From NCBI GenBank assembly GCA_017464305.1, contig JAFUDS010000022.1, positions 1 to 46,048 of the forward strand: a stretch of DNA of 46,048 nt. Reading direction: 5' to 3'. The stretch is from Clostridia bacterium. GTDB taxonomy: Bacteria; Bacillota; Clostridia; Christensenellales; Aristaeellaceae. A program made the position numbers and the translations under genes. Below, in pieces: positions 18,544 to 26,806 of the stretch. Position 1 is the first letter of the stretch. Each line of letters begins with the position of its first letter. A model generated the notes under the pieces. The model did no database searches. It was not told the DNA's origin and saw nothing but the letters and a program-made list of their open reading frames with translations.

Positions 18544-19191
18544 ATGATGTCCAGGCGTTTCGGTTCCCTTCTGCTGGTTTGCCTGCTTCTGTTGGGCGTC
18601 TGTGTTTCCGCCCTGGCTGCCGGAGAGATGCAGCAGGGCTCCATGTATGTCAACACTGCCAATGGCAAGGCCCTGCGTTTCCGCTCTTCCAAGTCCACCT
18701 CGGCGGATAATGTGCTGACCGAGATTCCCTATGGCACCAAGGTTTACGTCCTGGACTGGGATAGCACCTGGGCCAAGATTCGTTATAACAGCGCCGTAGG
18801 CTATGTGGTGAAGAAGCATTTGTCCATCGCCCGGCCCGATTCCTACGAGGCCGTCCAGGCCGAACGGGCGGAGCAGGAAGCCATCAAGGAGCAGGAAAAG
18901 GCTGTGAAAACTGCCAACAGCAAGTTGGATCATTCCAAGCTGAAAAAGGTGGATGCCTATGATGTCACCGTCCGAACCGGGGTGGAGGATTTGGCCGCCA
19001 ACCTGTATGCCAAGGCGGATCTGACCTCCGAGGTGCTGGTTGCCTACGAGGAAGGGACCCGTCTGGAGGTCACCGCCAAGAACAAGGATTGGGCCCTGGT
19101 TTATCATGGCGGCACCGAGCGTACTGGCTATATGCTCCTGGAGGATCTGGAAGAGGATCTGGTGGAGGACGAGATTCTGGAAGACGATTGA
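18544..19191 (+). CDS. Secreted protein with two SH3b-like domains
   Basis: The 215-residue protein has a signal peptide (residues 1-27, with an ALA-A type I cleavage site). A bacterial SH3 domain covers about residues 35-97 (ALRFRSSKST, VLTEIPYGTKVYVL, WAKIRYN, GYVVKKHL). A charged helical linker follows, then a second, more divergent SH3b-like unit at about 145-205 (TVRTGVEDLAANLYAKAD, VLVAYEEGTRLEV, GYMLLEDL). An acidic tail ends the chain. SH3b domains usually bind peptidoglycan stems, so a cell-wall-associated role is likely, but there is no catalytic domain. Two adjacent ATGs (18544 and 18547) follow GAGGAG at 18528-18533; either could be used. Confidence 0.85.
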   Translation: MMSRRFGSLLLVCLLLLGVCVSALAAGEMQQGSMYVNTANGKALRFRSSKSTSADNVLTEIPYGTKVYVLDWDSTWAKIRYNSAVGYVVKKHLSIARPDSYEAVQAERAEQEAIKEQEKAVKTANSKLDHSKLKKVDAYDVTVRTGVEDLAANLYAKADLTSEVLVAYEEGTRLEVTAKNKDWALVYHGGTERTGYMLLEDLEEDLVEDEILEDD

Positions 19192-19199
19192 TTCTGAGA

Positions 19200-19255
19200 C
19201 ACAGGAAAACGGCGCGGAACTTTCCCGCGCCGTTTTCCTGTGCTTTGTTTTTTAT
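19200..19255. terminator. Bidirectional terminator between convergent genes
   Basis: An 18-bp perfect stem, CACAGGAAAACGGCGCGG (19200-19217) with its complement at 19225-19242, lies between the SH3b gene and sufU. A T-rich stretch follows on the plus strand. A-rich bases inside the stem could give the U-rich end for the minus-strand suf transcript. Confidence 0.85.
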
Positions 19256-19674
19256 TCTCCTTGGGCAATGGCGTCCAGCGTGTGCCATCCCAGCACCGCG
19301 CATTTCACCCGGGCGGGCATGTGGCTAACGTCGATCAGCGCCCCCGCCTCCTCCAGCTGTTCAATCTCCTCGTCCGTAACCTTGCCGGTAATCATCCGCC
19401 GGAAGATCTCCGAAAGCCGCTCCGCTTCCTCCTGGGTCTTCCCGATGATCAGGTCCAGCATGATGTCCGCCGAGGCCTGGGAAATGGCGCAGCCGTCGCC
19501 CACAAAGCCGCCGTCCACAATCTTCCCATCCTCCAGTCGCAGCTGCAGGGTAATATCGTCACCGCAGCTGGGGTTGACGCCCCGTTTTTCCACATTGGCC
19601 CCCGGCACCTCCCGTTTGTGGGCCGGGCGCAGGTTATGGTCGTTGATAATCTCCCGATAAAAGCTATTCTGCAT
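19252..19674 (-). CDS. sufU: SufU-type iron-sulfur assembly protein
   Basis: SufU in Bacillota accepts persulfide sulfur from SufS through a zinc-bound site and passes it to the SufBCD scaffold. The 140-residue protein has the three conserved cysteines and aspartate: C37 in NPSCGD with D39, C62 in GDGCAIS, and C125 in VKCAVLGW. It also has the roughly 20-residue insert between the second and third Cys that separates SufU from IscU. It is the last gene of the suf operon and overlaps sufS by 11 bases. Homologues confirm the order sufS-sufU. Confidence 0.95.
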   Translation of the reverse strand: MQNSFYREIINDHNLRPAHKREVPGANVEKRGVNPSCGDDITLQLRLEDGKIVDGGFVGDGCAISQASADIMLDLIIGKTQEEAERLSEIFRRMITGKVTDEEIEQLEEAGALIDVSHMPARVKCAVLGWHTLDAIAQGE

Positions 19675-20878
19675 ATCCCATTCTCCCCCGCACGGAGCGA
19701 AGGCTCTCCGCCAGGCGGTGAATCTCCTCCTCCGTGTTGTAAAACATGATGCTGGCCCGGACGGTGGATCGGACGCCTAAATGCTGCATCAAGGGCTGGG
19801 CGCAATGGTGCCCCGCCCGGATGCACACGCCGTCGCTGCTCAAAATCTCCGCTACGTCGTGGGGATGCACGCCCTCCATGGTGAAGGTAAAGATGCCATG
19901 GTGGTCCTCCGCCTTCTCCGCGCCGATCATCTCCAGGTAGGGCACGGCCTGCAGCGCCTCCATGGCGGTCCGGCTCAGCGCCTCCTCCCGGGCCTGAATC
20001 CATTCAAACCCCAGCTCGTTGTAATAATCAATGGCTGCAGCCAGCCCCGCCGCGCCGGCAGCGTTCACCGTGCCGGCCTCGAACTTGTGGGGCAGCTCCG
20101 CCCAGGTGGCCCCGTCCCGGGTTACATATTCGATCATCTCGCCGCCCCGCAGGAAGGGAGTCATCTTTTCCAGCAGCTCCTTCCGGCCGTACAGCACGCC
20201 AATGCCCATGGGGCCACACATCTTGTGGCCGGAAAAGGCCAGGAAGTCCACTCCCAGCTCCCTCACGTTGACCGGCAGATGGGGCACGCTCTGGGCCCCG
20301 TCGCAGACGAAGATGGCCCCCGCCTCGTGGGCGATCTGGGCGAACCGCTGGATGGGATATGCCCGGCCCAGCACGTTGCTCAGCTGCGTCATGGCGACGA
20401 TCCGGGTCCGCCCGTTCAGCTGCGCCCGGAAGGCCTCCTCCGAGATGGAGCCGTCGGCCTCGCATTCCAGGAAGCGAATCCGAGCCCCCACCCGCTCCGC
20501 TGCCATCTGCCAGGGCAGGAAATTGCTGTGGTGCTCCACGATGGACACCAGAATTTCGTCCTCCGCCTGCAGAAAGCTGCCGTAGCTGTAAGCAATCAGG
20601 TTCATGCTCTCGGAGGCGTTTCTTGTAAAGATGATCTCCTCCGTGCTCTCCGCCCCCAGGAAGGCCCGTACCTTTTCCCGGGCGTTTTCGTAGGCGGCGG
20701 TGGCCTCCTGGCTCAGCTCGTAGAGCCCCCGCAGAGGATTGGCGTTATATTTTCTGTAGAAATCCCCTTCCGCCTGAATGACGCATGCCGGCTTCTGGGC
20801 TGTGGCGGCGCTGTCCAGATAGGCGATATCCTTTCGCTCCTGGATCAGGGGAAAATCCGCCCGGATGTCCCTGTTCAT
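19664..20878 (-). CDS. sufS: Cysteine desulfurase SufS
   Basis: SufS takes sulfur from cysteine, giving alanine and an enzyme persulfide, for Fe-S cluster assembly. The 404-residue group II (SufS/CsdA-like) protein opens with DIRADFPLIQ and YLDSAATAQKP. The PLP Lys is K219 in FSGHKMCGP, and the active-site Cys is C359 in RAGHHCAQP. The closing phrase TVRASIMFYNTEEEI is typical. It overlaps sufD by four bases and sufU by 11, so the proteins are translationally coupled. Confidence 0.96.
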   Translation of the reverse strand: MNRDIRADFPLIQERKDIAYLDSAATAQKPACVIQAEGDFYRKYNANPLRGLYELSQEATAAYENAREKVRAFLGAESTEEIIFTRNASESMNLIAYSYGSFLQAEDEILVSIVEHHSNFLPWQMAAERVGARIRFLECEADGSISEEAFRAQLNGRTRIVAMTQLSNVLGRAYPIQRFAQIAHEAGAIFVCDGAQSVPHLPVNVRELGVDFLAFSGHKMCGPMGIGVLYGRKELLEKMTPFLRGGEMIEYVTRDGATWAELPHKFEAGTVNAAGAAGLAAAIDYYNELGFEWIQAREEALSRTAMEALQAVPYLEMIGAEKAEDHHGIFTFTMEGVHPHDVAEILSSDGVCIRAGHHCAQPLMQHLGVRSTVRASIMFYNTEEEIHRLAESLRSVRGRMGYAE

Positions 20879-21678
20879 GCGTCCTTTTCCTCCGTTCCCA
20901 GCAGCCTATCCCGGACGCCGGCGTCCGGAATCTTCCGGATCACGGCTTCCACCCGGGCCTTCGCCATCATCCGCTCCACCTCCTCCGGGCTTAATCCCCG
21001 GGTTTGCAGGTAGAAGCTCAGGTTCTCATCCAGCCGGCCAATGGAGGCACCGTGGTTGCCCACCACGTCTTCCTCCGCGCAGAGGATCACCGGCACGCTG
21101 CGGTTCCGCACCTGGGGGTCCAGCAGCAGCACTTCCTCCATCTCGTTGCCCACGGCGCCCTTGCAGCCCTTGCGCAGGTCGATGGTTCCCCGCAGAATCT
21201 TCTGGCTCTCCCCGCTCATGACGCCGGAGGCGTTGATCTGGCTTTCCGTCTTCCTGCCCAGATGGATGGCTTCCACGTTCATGTCCAGCACATCCGCCTC
21301 CGCCAGGCGGTATCCAATCTCCGCCGCGAAGGAGCTGCCGTCCCCCGCCAGCTCGGCGGTGCAGTTATCGTACACCGGGCCGCCCCCCAGGATCACGCGA
21401 TACCATTCAAACCGGGCGCCCGAGCCGCAGCGGACATGAATGTCGTTCACTCGCTGGCCGCCGGCGGTGGAAACCTGAATCAGCTTCAGGGTCGCCCCCT
21501 CCGCCAGCTCCGCCTGCCACCTCCAGCTATCTTCGCCGTTTTCCAGGATCACCGTCCGCTCCTCCTGGGGCGCCAGGGTAATCTTTTCTTCCCGTACCTT
21601 TTCCGGCAGGGAAACCTCCGTGCCGTTGCCCCCCAGCCAGCCAAAGGTTTTAGCGATCGGGGTATTCACTGTTGCCAT
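20875..21678 (-). CDS. sufD: SufD-like Fe-S cluster assembly protein (short form)
   Basis: SufD pairs with SufB and SufC in the SufBC2D scaffold complex. This 267-residue protein has the beta-helix core of the SufB/SufD family (GDGSSFAAEIGYRLAEADVL, HLGRKTESQINASGVM) and the C-terminal helical end (RGLSPEEVERMMAKARVEAVI). The conserved His-containing GNHGASIGRLDE phrase is present. The chain is clearly shorter than the roughly 420-440 residues of E. coli or B. subtilis SufD, lacking most of the N-terminal helical domain; short forms are common in Clostridia. Its start overlaps the sufB stop by one base. Confidence 0.92.
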   Translation of the reverse strand: MATVNTPIAKTFGWLGGNGTEVSLPEKVREEKITLAPQEERTVILENGEDSWRWQAELAEGATLKLIQVSTAGGQRVNDIHVRCGSGARFEWYRVILGGGPVYDNCTAELAGDGSSFAAEIGYRLAEADVLDMNVEAIHLGRKTESQINASGVMSGESQKILRGTIDLRKGCKGAVGNEMEEVLLLDPQVRNRSVPVILCAEEDVVGNHGASIGRLDENLSFYLQTRGLSPEEVERMMAKARVEAVIRKIPDAGVRDRLLGTEEKDA

Positions 21679-23087
21679 TATCCGATCGCCCCCTTCATTT
21701 CAATCCGAATCAGGTTGTTCATCTCAACCGCGTATTCCAGCGGCAGCTCCTTGCTGACGTTCTCCGCGAATCCGCTGACGATCAGTGCCCGAGCTTCCTC
21801 TTCGCTGACGCCCCGGCTCATCAGGTAAAACACCGCCTCGTCGGAGATGCGCCCGATGCGGGCTTCGTGCCCGATGTCGGCCTGGCTGGTCCGCACGTCC
21901 ATGGCCGGAATCGTGTCCGACCGGGAAACATCGTCCACCATTAGGCTCTGGCAGCTGACGGCGGATTTGCTGTTTTCCGCCTTCGGATTCACCACCACCG
22001 CGCTGCGGAAGGTGCTGATGCCCCCGTCCTTGGAGATGCTACGGGTGTTAACGTAGCTGGAGGTATCCGGCGCGTTGTGCACCACCTTGCAGCCCGTGTC
22101 CAGGTTCTGGCCCTTGCCCGCGAAGGTAACGCCGGTAAACTCGCTCCGGGCCCCCTTCCCGTTCAGCACGCTCATGGGGTACAGATAGCTGACGTGGCTG
22201 CCGAAGCTGCCGGAAATCCATTCCACCTTGCCGCCCTCTTCGACCCGGGCCCGCTTGGTGTTCAGGTTGTACATATTCTTGGACCAGTTTTCGATGGTGG
22301 AATAGCGCAGGGTCGCGTTCTTCGCCACGAAGAGCTCCACGCAGCCCGCGTGCAGGTTGGCCACGTTATATTTCGGCGCGCTGCAGCCCTCGATGAAATG
22401 CAGGTATGCCCCTTCCTCTACGATGATCAGCGTGTGCTCAAACTGGCCGGCCCCCGCCGCGTTCAGCCGGAAATAGCTCTGCAGCGGAATTTCGACGCTG
22501 ACGCCGCTGGGCACGTACACGAAGCTGCCGCCGCTCCAGACGGCCCCGTGCAGCGCGGCGAATTTATGATCCGTCGGGGGCACCAGCTTCATGAAATGCT
22601 CGTGAATCATGTCGCCGTATTCCCCATGGAGGGCGCTTTCGATGTCCGTATATACGACCCCCAGCTTCGCCACATCCTCCCGGATGTTGTGGTACACGAC
22701 CTCAGAGTCGTACTGGGCGCCCACTCCCGCCAGGGAGGCCCGCTCTGCCTTGGGGATGCCCAGTCGGTCAAAGGTGTTCCGGATGTCGTCCGGCACATCC
22801 TCCCATCGGGTGTTCATCCGTTGAGCGTTGGGGCGCACATAGGTGGCGATATGATCCATATCCAGCCCCTCGATGGAGGGGCCCCAATCCGGCATGGCCG
22901 TCTGGTTGAAAATCTCCAGGCTCTTCAGCCGGAATTCCCGCATCCATTCCGGGTCGTTTTTCTCTTCCGAGATCTGCTGTACAATCTCCTTCGTCAGGCC
23001 GTCGATCCGGTAGCTGTCCCGATCCTCGTATCGAAAATCGTAAAACGCCCGGTTAACGTCCTGCACCTGGGTCTTTTCGTCCGTCAT
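21678..23087 (-). CDS. sufB: Fe-S cluster scaffold protein SufB
   Basis: SufB is the scaffold subunit on which the cluster is assembled. The 469-residue length matches the family. Visible family phrases include QISEEKNDPEWMREFRLKSL near residue 34, GAVWSGGSFVYVPSGV near the middle, ENWSKNMYNLNTKRA, and the SAVSCQSLMVDD segment, whose Cys corresponds to the cluster-building Cys of E. coli SufB, followed by GHEARIGRISDEAVFYLMSRG with a conserved His. It overlaps sufC by four bases and sufD by one. Confidence 0.97.
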   Translation of the reverse strand: MTDEKTQVQDVNRAFYDFRYEDRDSYRIDGLTKEIVQQISEEKNDPEWMREFRLKSLEIFNQTAMPDWGPSIEGLDMDHIATYVRPNAQRMNTRWEDVPDDIRNTFDRLGIPKAERASLAGVGAQYDSEVVYHNIREDVAKLGVVYTDIESALHGEYGDMIHEHFMKLVPPTDHKFAALHGAVWSGGSFVYVPSGVSVEIPLQSYFRLNAAGAGQFEHTLIIVEEGAYLHFIEGCSAPKYNVANLHAGCVELFVAKNATLRYSTIENWSKNMYNLNTKRARVEEGGKVEWISGSFGSHVSYLYPMSVLNGKGARSEFTGVTFAGKGQNLDTGCKVVHNAPDTSSYVNTRSISKDGGISTFRSAVVVNPKAENSKSAVSCQSLMVDDVSRSDTIPAMDVRTSQADIGHEARIGRISDEAVFYLMSRGVSEEEARALIVSGFAENVSKELPLEYAVEMNNLIRIEMKGAIG

Positions 23088-23836
23088 CCTTCGTTCACCT
23101 CAAACCGGCTGAAGCCATCCCGGCTGATCTCCTCGATCAGCTCCGGCCCGCCTTCCTTCACGATGCGCCCGCTGACCAGCACGTGCACCCGGTCCACCTT
23201 CAGGGCGGAGAGGATGGCCGCGTTGTGGGTAATAATCAGCAGGCTGGCCTTTTCGTTCTTCCGGAATTCCTCCACCCCGCGACTCACGGTGCGTACCGCG
23301 TCCACGTCCAGGCCGGAGTCCGTCTCGTCCAGAATGGCCAGGCTGGGCTTCAGCAGCAGCATCTGCAGAATCTCCGCCTTTTTCTTTTCCCCGCCGGAGA
23401 AGCCCACGTTCAGATCCCGCTCGCCGTAGCTCTCGTCCATGCTCAGGGCGGCCAGCGTCTCCTTCACTTCCTTGTGGAAAACCCAGGGGCGCAGCTTCTC
23501 CCCCTTGCCCTGCTCGATGGCCGTGCGGATAAAGTTTTCCAGGCTGATGCCCGGCACCTCTACCGGGTTCTGGAAGCTGAGGAAAAGTCCTGCGCCCGCT
23601 CGCTGGCTGACGCTTTTTTCCAGCAGATTCTCCCCTTTGAAGGACACTTCGCCCCCCAGTATCGTATATCTCGGATCCCCCATCAGAGCGCCAGCCAGGG
23701 TGGATTTCCCCGCGCCGTTCGGGCCCATCAGCACATGGGTTTCTCCTTCGCCAATCTCCAGATCCACGCCCCGCAGGATCTCCTTTTCCTCCGCCGCCGC
23801 GCGCAGCCCGGAAACTGAAAGCAAACTGTTCGCCAT
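23084..23836 (-). CDS. sufC: Fe-S assembly ATPase SufC
   Basis: SufC is the soluble ABC-type ATPase that drives conformational change in the SufBC2D complex. The 250-residue protein has Walker A GPNGAGKST (Lys at residue 44), the signature FSGGEKKKAE near residue 145, and Walker B LAILDETDSGLDVD, whose TDSGLD ending is specific to SufC. The start follows GGGAGGAAG on the minus strand. It is the first gene of sufCBDSU and follows a clear promoter. Confidence 0.97.
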   Translation of the reverse strand: MANSLLSVSGLRAAAEEKEILRGVDLEIGEGETHVLMGPNGAGKSTLAGALMGDPRYTILGGEVSFKGENLLEKSVSQRAGAGLFLSFQNPVEVPGISLENFIRTAIEQGKGEKLRPWVFHKEVKETLAALSMDESYGERDLNVGFSGGEKKKAEILQMLLLKPSLAILDETDSGLDVDAVRTVSRGVEEFRKNEKASLLIITHNAAILSALKVDRVHVLVSGRIVKEGGPELIEEISRDGFSRFEVNEG

Positions 23837-23883
23837 TGCAATAACTTCCTCCCAAAAACATACCAGTTAAATAGGCAATGGAC

Positions 23884-23912
23884 ATCATATCACGAAATGG
23901 CGGCCATGACAA
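23884..23912 (-). promoter_or_regulatory. Sigma-A promoter of the suf operon
   Basis: On the minus strand TTGTCA (23912-23907) and TATGAT (23889-23884) are separated by exactly 17 bases. The predicted transcript starts about 40 bases upstream of sufC. No IscR- or Fur-box was recognised with confidence. Confidence 0.75.
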
Positions 23913-23918
23913 GGCGAA

Positions 23919-23947
23919 TTGACGAAAAAAGGTAAATATGATACTTT
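23919..23947 (+). promoter_or_regulatory. Weak candidate promoter of the YggS-like gene
   Basis: TTGACG (23919-23924) and TACTTT (23942-23947) have 17-base spacing and point toward the PLP-protein gene, divergently from suf. The -10 box is poor, so this is tentative; the leader would be about 150 bases. Confidence 0.35.
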
Positions 23948-24097
23948 TAATAGGAAGGAAATCAAAGCCTCTCTGCCAGGAGGGCGGTGGAAGAAAACCA
24001 TCGGAAGCGGTCCGCCGCACGAAATGCCTTCCCTCGGCTTCCTGTCCTTCCGCGCTGCTTTTGTGGCGCCATCTTCAGAAGCGAGGACAAAACACAG

Positions 24098-24844
24098 ATG
24101 ACTCACTCGATCTCCATTGCCGAAAATCTGTCCGCCATTCAGTCCAGAATCGGCGCCGCCTGCCAGCGGGCTGGCCGTTCTCCCCAGGAGGTGCGGCTCA
24201 TCGCCGTCAGCAAAACCAAGCCCTTCTCCGCCGTCCAGGCCGCCCAGGCTGTGGGCATGGTGGATTTTGGCGAAAATTATGTGCAGGAGCTGACGGAGAA
24301 AATCCATGCCTGGCAAGCCCTGCCCCCGCAAGCTCAGCAGCCTGTCCGATGGCATATGATCGGCCATCTGCAAAAGAATAAGGTGAAGTATCTGATCGGC
24401 AACGTCGCCTTGATTCACTCCGTGGACTCTTTGCCCCTTGCGGAGTGCATTGAAAAGGAAGCCGCCAAGCAGGATGCGTTACTGAATATTCTCCTGGAGA
24501 TCAACGCCGCGGCCGAGGAGAGCAAATGGGGTTTCTCCCTGGCCGAAGCCATGGACGCCGCCCGCGCGGTCGCTTCCCTGCCGCATCTGCGGCTGCAGGG
24601 GCTGATGACCTCCGCGCCCTTTACGGAGGATCCGGAAAGCAATCGGCCCTATTTCCGTTCCATGAAGGAGCTCTCCCGGGAGATGCATTCCCTGGGCCTG
24701 TTCTCCTTCGGTTCGGAGCCTTTTCCCTTCCCCATTCTCTCCATGGGCATGTCTGGGGATTTCGAGGTCGCCATCGAGGAGGGCGCTACCATGGTCCGCG
24801 TCGGCACCAGCATTTTCGGCGCCAGGGATTATTCCTCCAAATGA
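24098..24844 (+). CDS. YggS-family PLP-binding protein
   Basis: Proteins of the YggS/YlmE/PLPBP family bind pyridoxal phosphate without known catalysis and help keep vitamin B6 and amino acid pools balanced. The 248-residue length and phrases fit: the PLP Lys in LIAVSKTKP near residue 39, FGENYVQEL, WHMIGHLQKNKVKY, and the C-terminal LSMGMSGDFEVAIEEGATMVRVGTSIFG. The ATG at 24098 is chosen since homologues begin about 30 residues before the PLP Lys; the open frame extends upstream to 23987, but that part looks like non-coding leader. In many Bacillota this gene lies near ftsZ or sepF; here it stands alone. Confidence 0.93.
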   Translation: MTHSISIAENLSAIQSRIGAACQRAGRSPQEVRLIAVSKTKPFSAVQAAQAVGMVDFGENYVQELTEKIHAWQALPPQAQQPVRWHMIGHLQKNKVKYLIGNVALIHSVDSLPLAECIEKEAAKQDALLNILLEINAAAEESKWGFSLAEAMDAARAVASLPHLRLQGLMTSAPFTEDPESNRPYFRSMKELSREMHSLGLFSFGSEPFPFPILSMGMSGDFEVAIEEGATMVRVGTSIFGARDYSSK

Positions 24845-24871
24845 CCGCCGCTTCTTGCGATAAACATATCC

Positions 24872-25120
24872 TTATTTTTCCTTGGATTCCCGCCAGAGGC
24901 TTAGAATCAAGGAGATCAGGAACATGGGGAAGCCGATGATCCCGGCCGGAATCCACCAATCGACGCAAAAATGCAGAAAGGCTTCCCAGGTATAATCTAC
25001 GCGGAACCGGCTGCGGAACACCTCTGGATTGCGGGAGGTCATGAGCCCGATGACAAAAACGGCGATGAGCATAAAGCCCACGAAGATGAACACAGTGGCT
25101 GATTTATGATCCTTACGCAT
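24872..25120 (-). CDS. Small two-helix membrane protein of unknown function
   Basis: This 82-residue protein has two hydrophobic segments, about residues 9-27 (VFIFVGFMLIAVFVIGLMT) and 54-74 (WWIPAGIIGFPMFLISLIL), with charged ends (RKDHK at the start, RESKEK at the end). The ATG at 25120 follows AGGAGAGGG, and a promoter lies 75 bases upstream. I do not recognise the family. It lies between yggS (convergent) and an ECF transporter gene (same strand, but separated by a terminator), so it is probably transcribed alone. Confidence 0.75.
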   Translation of the reverse strand: MRKDHKSATVFIFVGFMLIAVFVIGLMTSRNPEVFRSRFRVDYTWEAFLHFCVDWWIPAGIIGFPMFLISLILSLWRESKEK

Positions 25121-25194
25121 GGCATTCCCTCTCCTGGCAAAAAACTATGATTGTTCAAACGAGCTTCCGTTTGCGTTCGATTCGAACCGCGATT

Positions 25195-25224
25195 AAGGTA
25201 GCACAATCTATCGCTCCCTGTCAA
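25195..25224 (-). promoter_or_regulatory. Sigma-A promoter of the small membrane protein gene
   Basis: TTGACA (25224-25219) and TACCTT (25200-25195) on the minus strand have 18-base spacing, immediately downstream of the terminator of the ECF gene. Confidence 0.65.
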
Positions 25225-25252
25225 CGAAAAAAAGGGAAGCTTCCGCCTCCCG
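25225..25252 (-). terminator. Intrinsic terminator after the ECF transporter gene
   Basis: On the minus strand GGGAG pairs with CTTCCC across a short loop, with an internal GGAAGCTTCC palindrome as an alternative pairing. A run of seven T follows directly. Confidence 0.7.
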
Positions 25253-25327
25253 AAAGACATATTTCTTTGATAACCATTCAGTCGTGCGAAGAGATGTTTT
25301 ACTCCCGCGCGCATACGGCTGAACAGC

Positions 25328-25897
25328 TCACTTTCCAATTACGCCTAGCTTATGCAGCGGCTGGTGCAGCGCGCTCATCAGAATGGGCGCGGCAATGGTC
25401 GCAAACGCCGCGTTGATCGAGGATGCGGGCAGCTTGCTCAGCAGGGAGGCCACCGCCCCGTCGCTGGTCAGCCCCTTTACGGTAATGCCCATCACATAGG
25501 TTTTCAGCATGTACAGCGCCACATAGGTCACCGCGCCGGCCAGCGCGCCTACCACCAGCAGCACATAATCCTTCTGCTCCAGCTTGCTCTTCCGAATGGC
25601 CTTGAAGCTGATCAACCCGGCCACCAGCGCGATGGCGCCCTTGGAAACCAGCGTAATCAACCCCTCCAGGCCGTATCCCGCGATGAGATCATACAGAAAA
25701 TTGCCCAGCCCCGCGGTCACAAACCCAGCCCAGGGGCCAAGAATAAACCCGCACAGCACGCACAGCGCGTTGCTGATGGCAATCTGGGACCCCAGGAAAG
25801 GAAACCGAATATAATTTGCCACGAAGGCCAGGGCAGTCATCAGCCCATAGGCCGTCAGCCGATAGGTCTTGCTGGTCGTAAGCGATCTGGTACTCAT
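25328..25897 (-). CDS. ECF transporter S component (substrate-binding membrane subunit)
   Basis: S components of energy-coupling factor transporters bind a vitamin or similar small molecule and share a common EcfAA'T module encoded elsewhere. The 189-residue protein has six hydrophobic segments and an N-terminal phrase LTAYGLMTALAFVANYIRFPF. The FLGSQIAISNALCVLCGFILGPWAGFVTAGLGNFLYDL segment (given here in the order it occurs around residues 34-69) resembles the COG4720/ECF-riboflavin-like S family. The substrate cannot be assigned. No riboswitch was recognised in the roughly 30-base leader that would name it. Confidence 0.8.
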   Translation of the reverse strand: MSTRSLTTSKTYRLTAYGLMTALAFVANYIRFPFLGSQIAISNALCVLCGFILGPWAGFVTAGLGNFLYDLIAGYGLEGLITLVSKGAIALVAGLISFKAIRKSKLEQKDYVLLVVGALAGAVTYVALYMLKTYVMGITVKGLTSDGAVASLLSKLPASSINAAFATIAAPILMSALHQPLHKLGVIGK

Positions 25898-25933
25898 GTT
25901 TACACAACTCCTTTCACCCTTTAGGTTGGGAGC

Positions 25934-25962
25934 ATTATACGCCGAATATGGTCATCTGAAAA
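25934..25962 (-). promoter_or_regulatory. Sigma-A promoter of the ECF transporter gene
   Basis: TTTTCA (25962-25957) and a perfect TATAAT (25939-25934) on the minus strand have 17-base spacing. The predicted transcript starts about 30 bases before the ATG at 25897, leaving no room for a riboswitch. Confidence 0.7.
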
Positions 25963-26045
25963 TGATCAGAATAAAAGTTTTTTATATAACCAGTTTGAAG
26001 GATCTCACATCCCCATTTCGTTCGGCATTCGTTTTGCTCTCATGT

Positions 26046-26078
26046 AAGAACACCGGCGCGTTTCGCGCCGGTGTTCTT
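26046..26078. terminator. Strong hairpin after the amino acid ABC operon
   Basis: A perfect 15-bp stem, AAGAACACCGGCGCG (26046-26060) with its complement (26064-26078), lies 6 bases beyond the glnQ-like stop. A T run (GGTTTTTA) follows only on the plus strand; on the minus strand, where the operon is read, the tail after the hairpin is ACATGAG. Termination or 3'-end protection of the minus transcript is still the likely role. Confidence 0.65.
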
Positions 26079-26083
26079 GGTTT

Positions 26084-26806
26084 TTACAGCACCTTGTTGA
26101 GAAATTCCTTCGTCCGGGCCTGCTGCGGGTTGCCGAAAATTTGGTCCGGCGTCCCCTGCTCTAAAATCTTGCCCCCATCCAGGAACAGCACCCGATCCGC
26201 CACCTCCCGGGCGAAGCCCATCTCATGGGTGACGCAGACCATGGTCATGCCGCTGTTTGCCAGCTCTCGCATGACGTCCAGCACCTCCCCGACCATCTCC
26301 GGGTCCAGGGCGGAGGTAGGCTCGTCGAAGAGCATCACCTCGGGATCCATGCATAGCGCCCGCACGATGGCCACCCGCTGCTTCTGGCCGCCGGAGAGCT
26401 GCGCCGGGTATCCGTTGGCCTTGTCCTCCAGCCCGACTCGCTTCAGCAGCTCCATGGCCTTCTTTTCCGCCTCCGCCTTGCTCAGATGCCCTGTGCGGAC
26501 CGGCGCCAGCGTCAGGTTTTTCAATATCGTCATGTTGGGAAACAGATTAAAGTGCTGAAAAACCATGCCCATCCGCTGGCGCATCTTGTCGATGTCCGTC
26601 TTGGCGTCGGTCATGGACACGCCGTCGAACAGAATCTCTCCGCTGGTAGGAATCTCCAGCAGGTTCAGGCACCGCAGGAAGGTAGATTTCCCGCTGCCGG
26701 AGGGGCCGATGAACACGACGCATTCGCCCTTCTCCACCTCCAGGTCCACGCCCTTCAGCACTTCCAGCCCTTCGAAGTTTTTCTTTAAATCCTTAACGAC
26801 GATCAC
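26084..26806 (-). CDS. Polar amino acid ABC transporter ATP-binding protein (GlnQ type)
   Basis: This 240-residue ATPase powers uptake of a polar amino acid. It has Walker [10 protein letters not shown] (Lys at residue 40), the Q-loop in [16 protein letters not shown], the signature [11 protein letters not shown], Walker [15 protein letters not shown], and the switch His in CVTHEMGFA. The start is the GTG at 26806 ([11 protein letters not shown]), about 10 bases after GGAGG; an upstream in-frame TTG is unlikely. The gene overlaps the permease by 14 bases. The amino acid transported cannot be named. Confidence 0.94.
   Translation of the reverse strand: MIVVKDLKKNFEGLEVLKGVDLEVEKGECVVFIGPSGSGKSTFLRCLNLLEIPTSGEILFDGVSMTDAKTDIDKMRQRMGMVFQHFNLFPNMTILKNLTLAPVRTGHLSKAEAEKKAMELLKRVGLEDKANGYPAQLSGGQKQRVAIVRALCMDPEVMLFDEPTSALDPEMVGEVLDVMRELANSGMTMVCVTHEMGFAREVADRVLFLDGGKILEQGTPDQIFGNPQQARTKEFLNKVL

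Noticed and set aside
19781-21013. 410-codon plus-strand frame across sufS and sufD
   Set aside because: Antisense shadow of the suf operon with no start signal or family phrases; the same holds for the 450-codon frame at 22077-23429.
23939-24097. Upstream extension of the YggS-like gene from 23987
   Set aside because: The added 37 residues are rich in Arg, Cys and Pro with no match to the family; homologues start at the ATG at 24098.
25170-25195. GGTTCGAATC on the minus strand, like the T-loop of a tRNA
   Set aside because: The flanking bases do not form a T-stem or acceptor stem, and no anticodon arm is found upstream.
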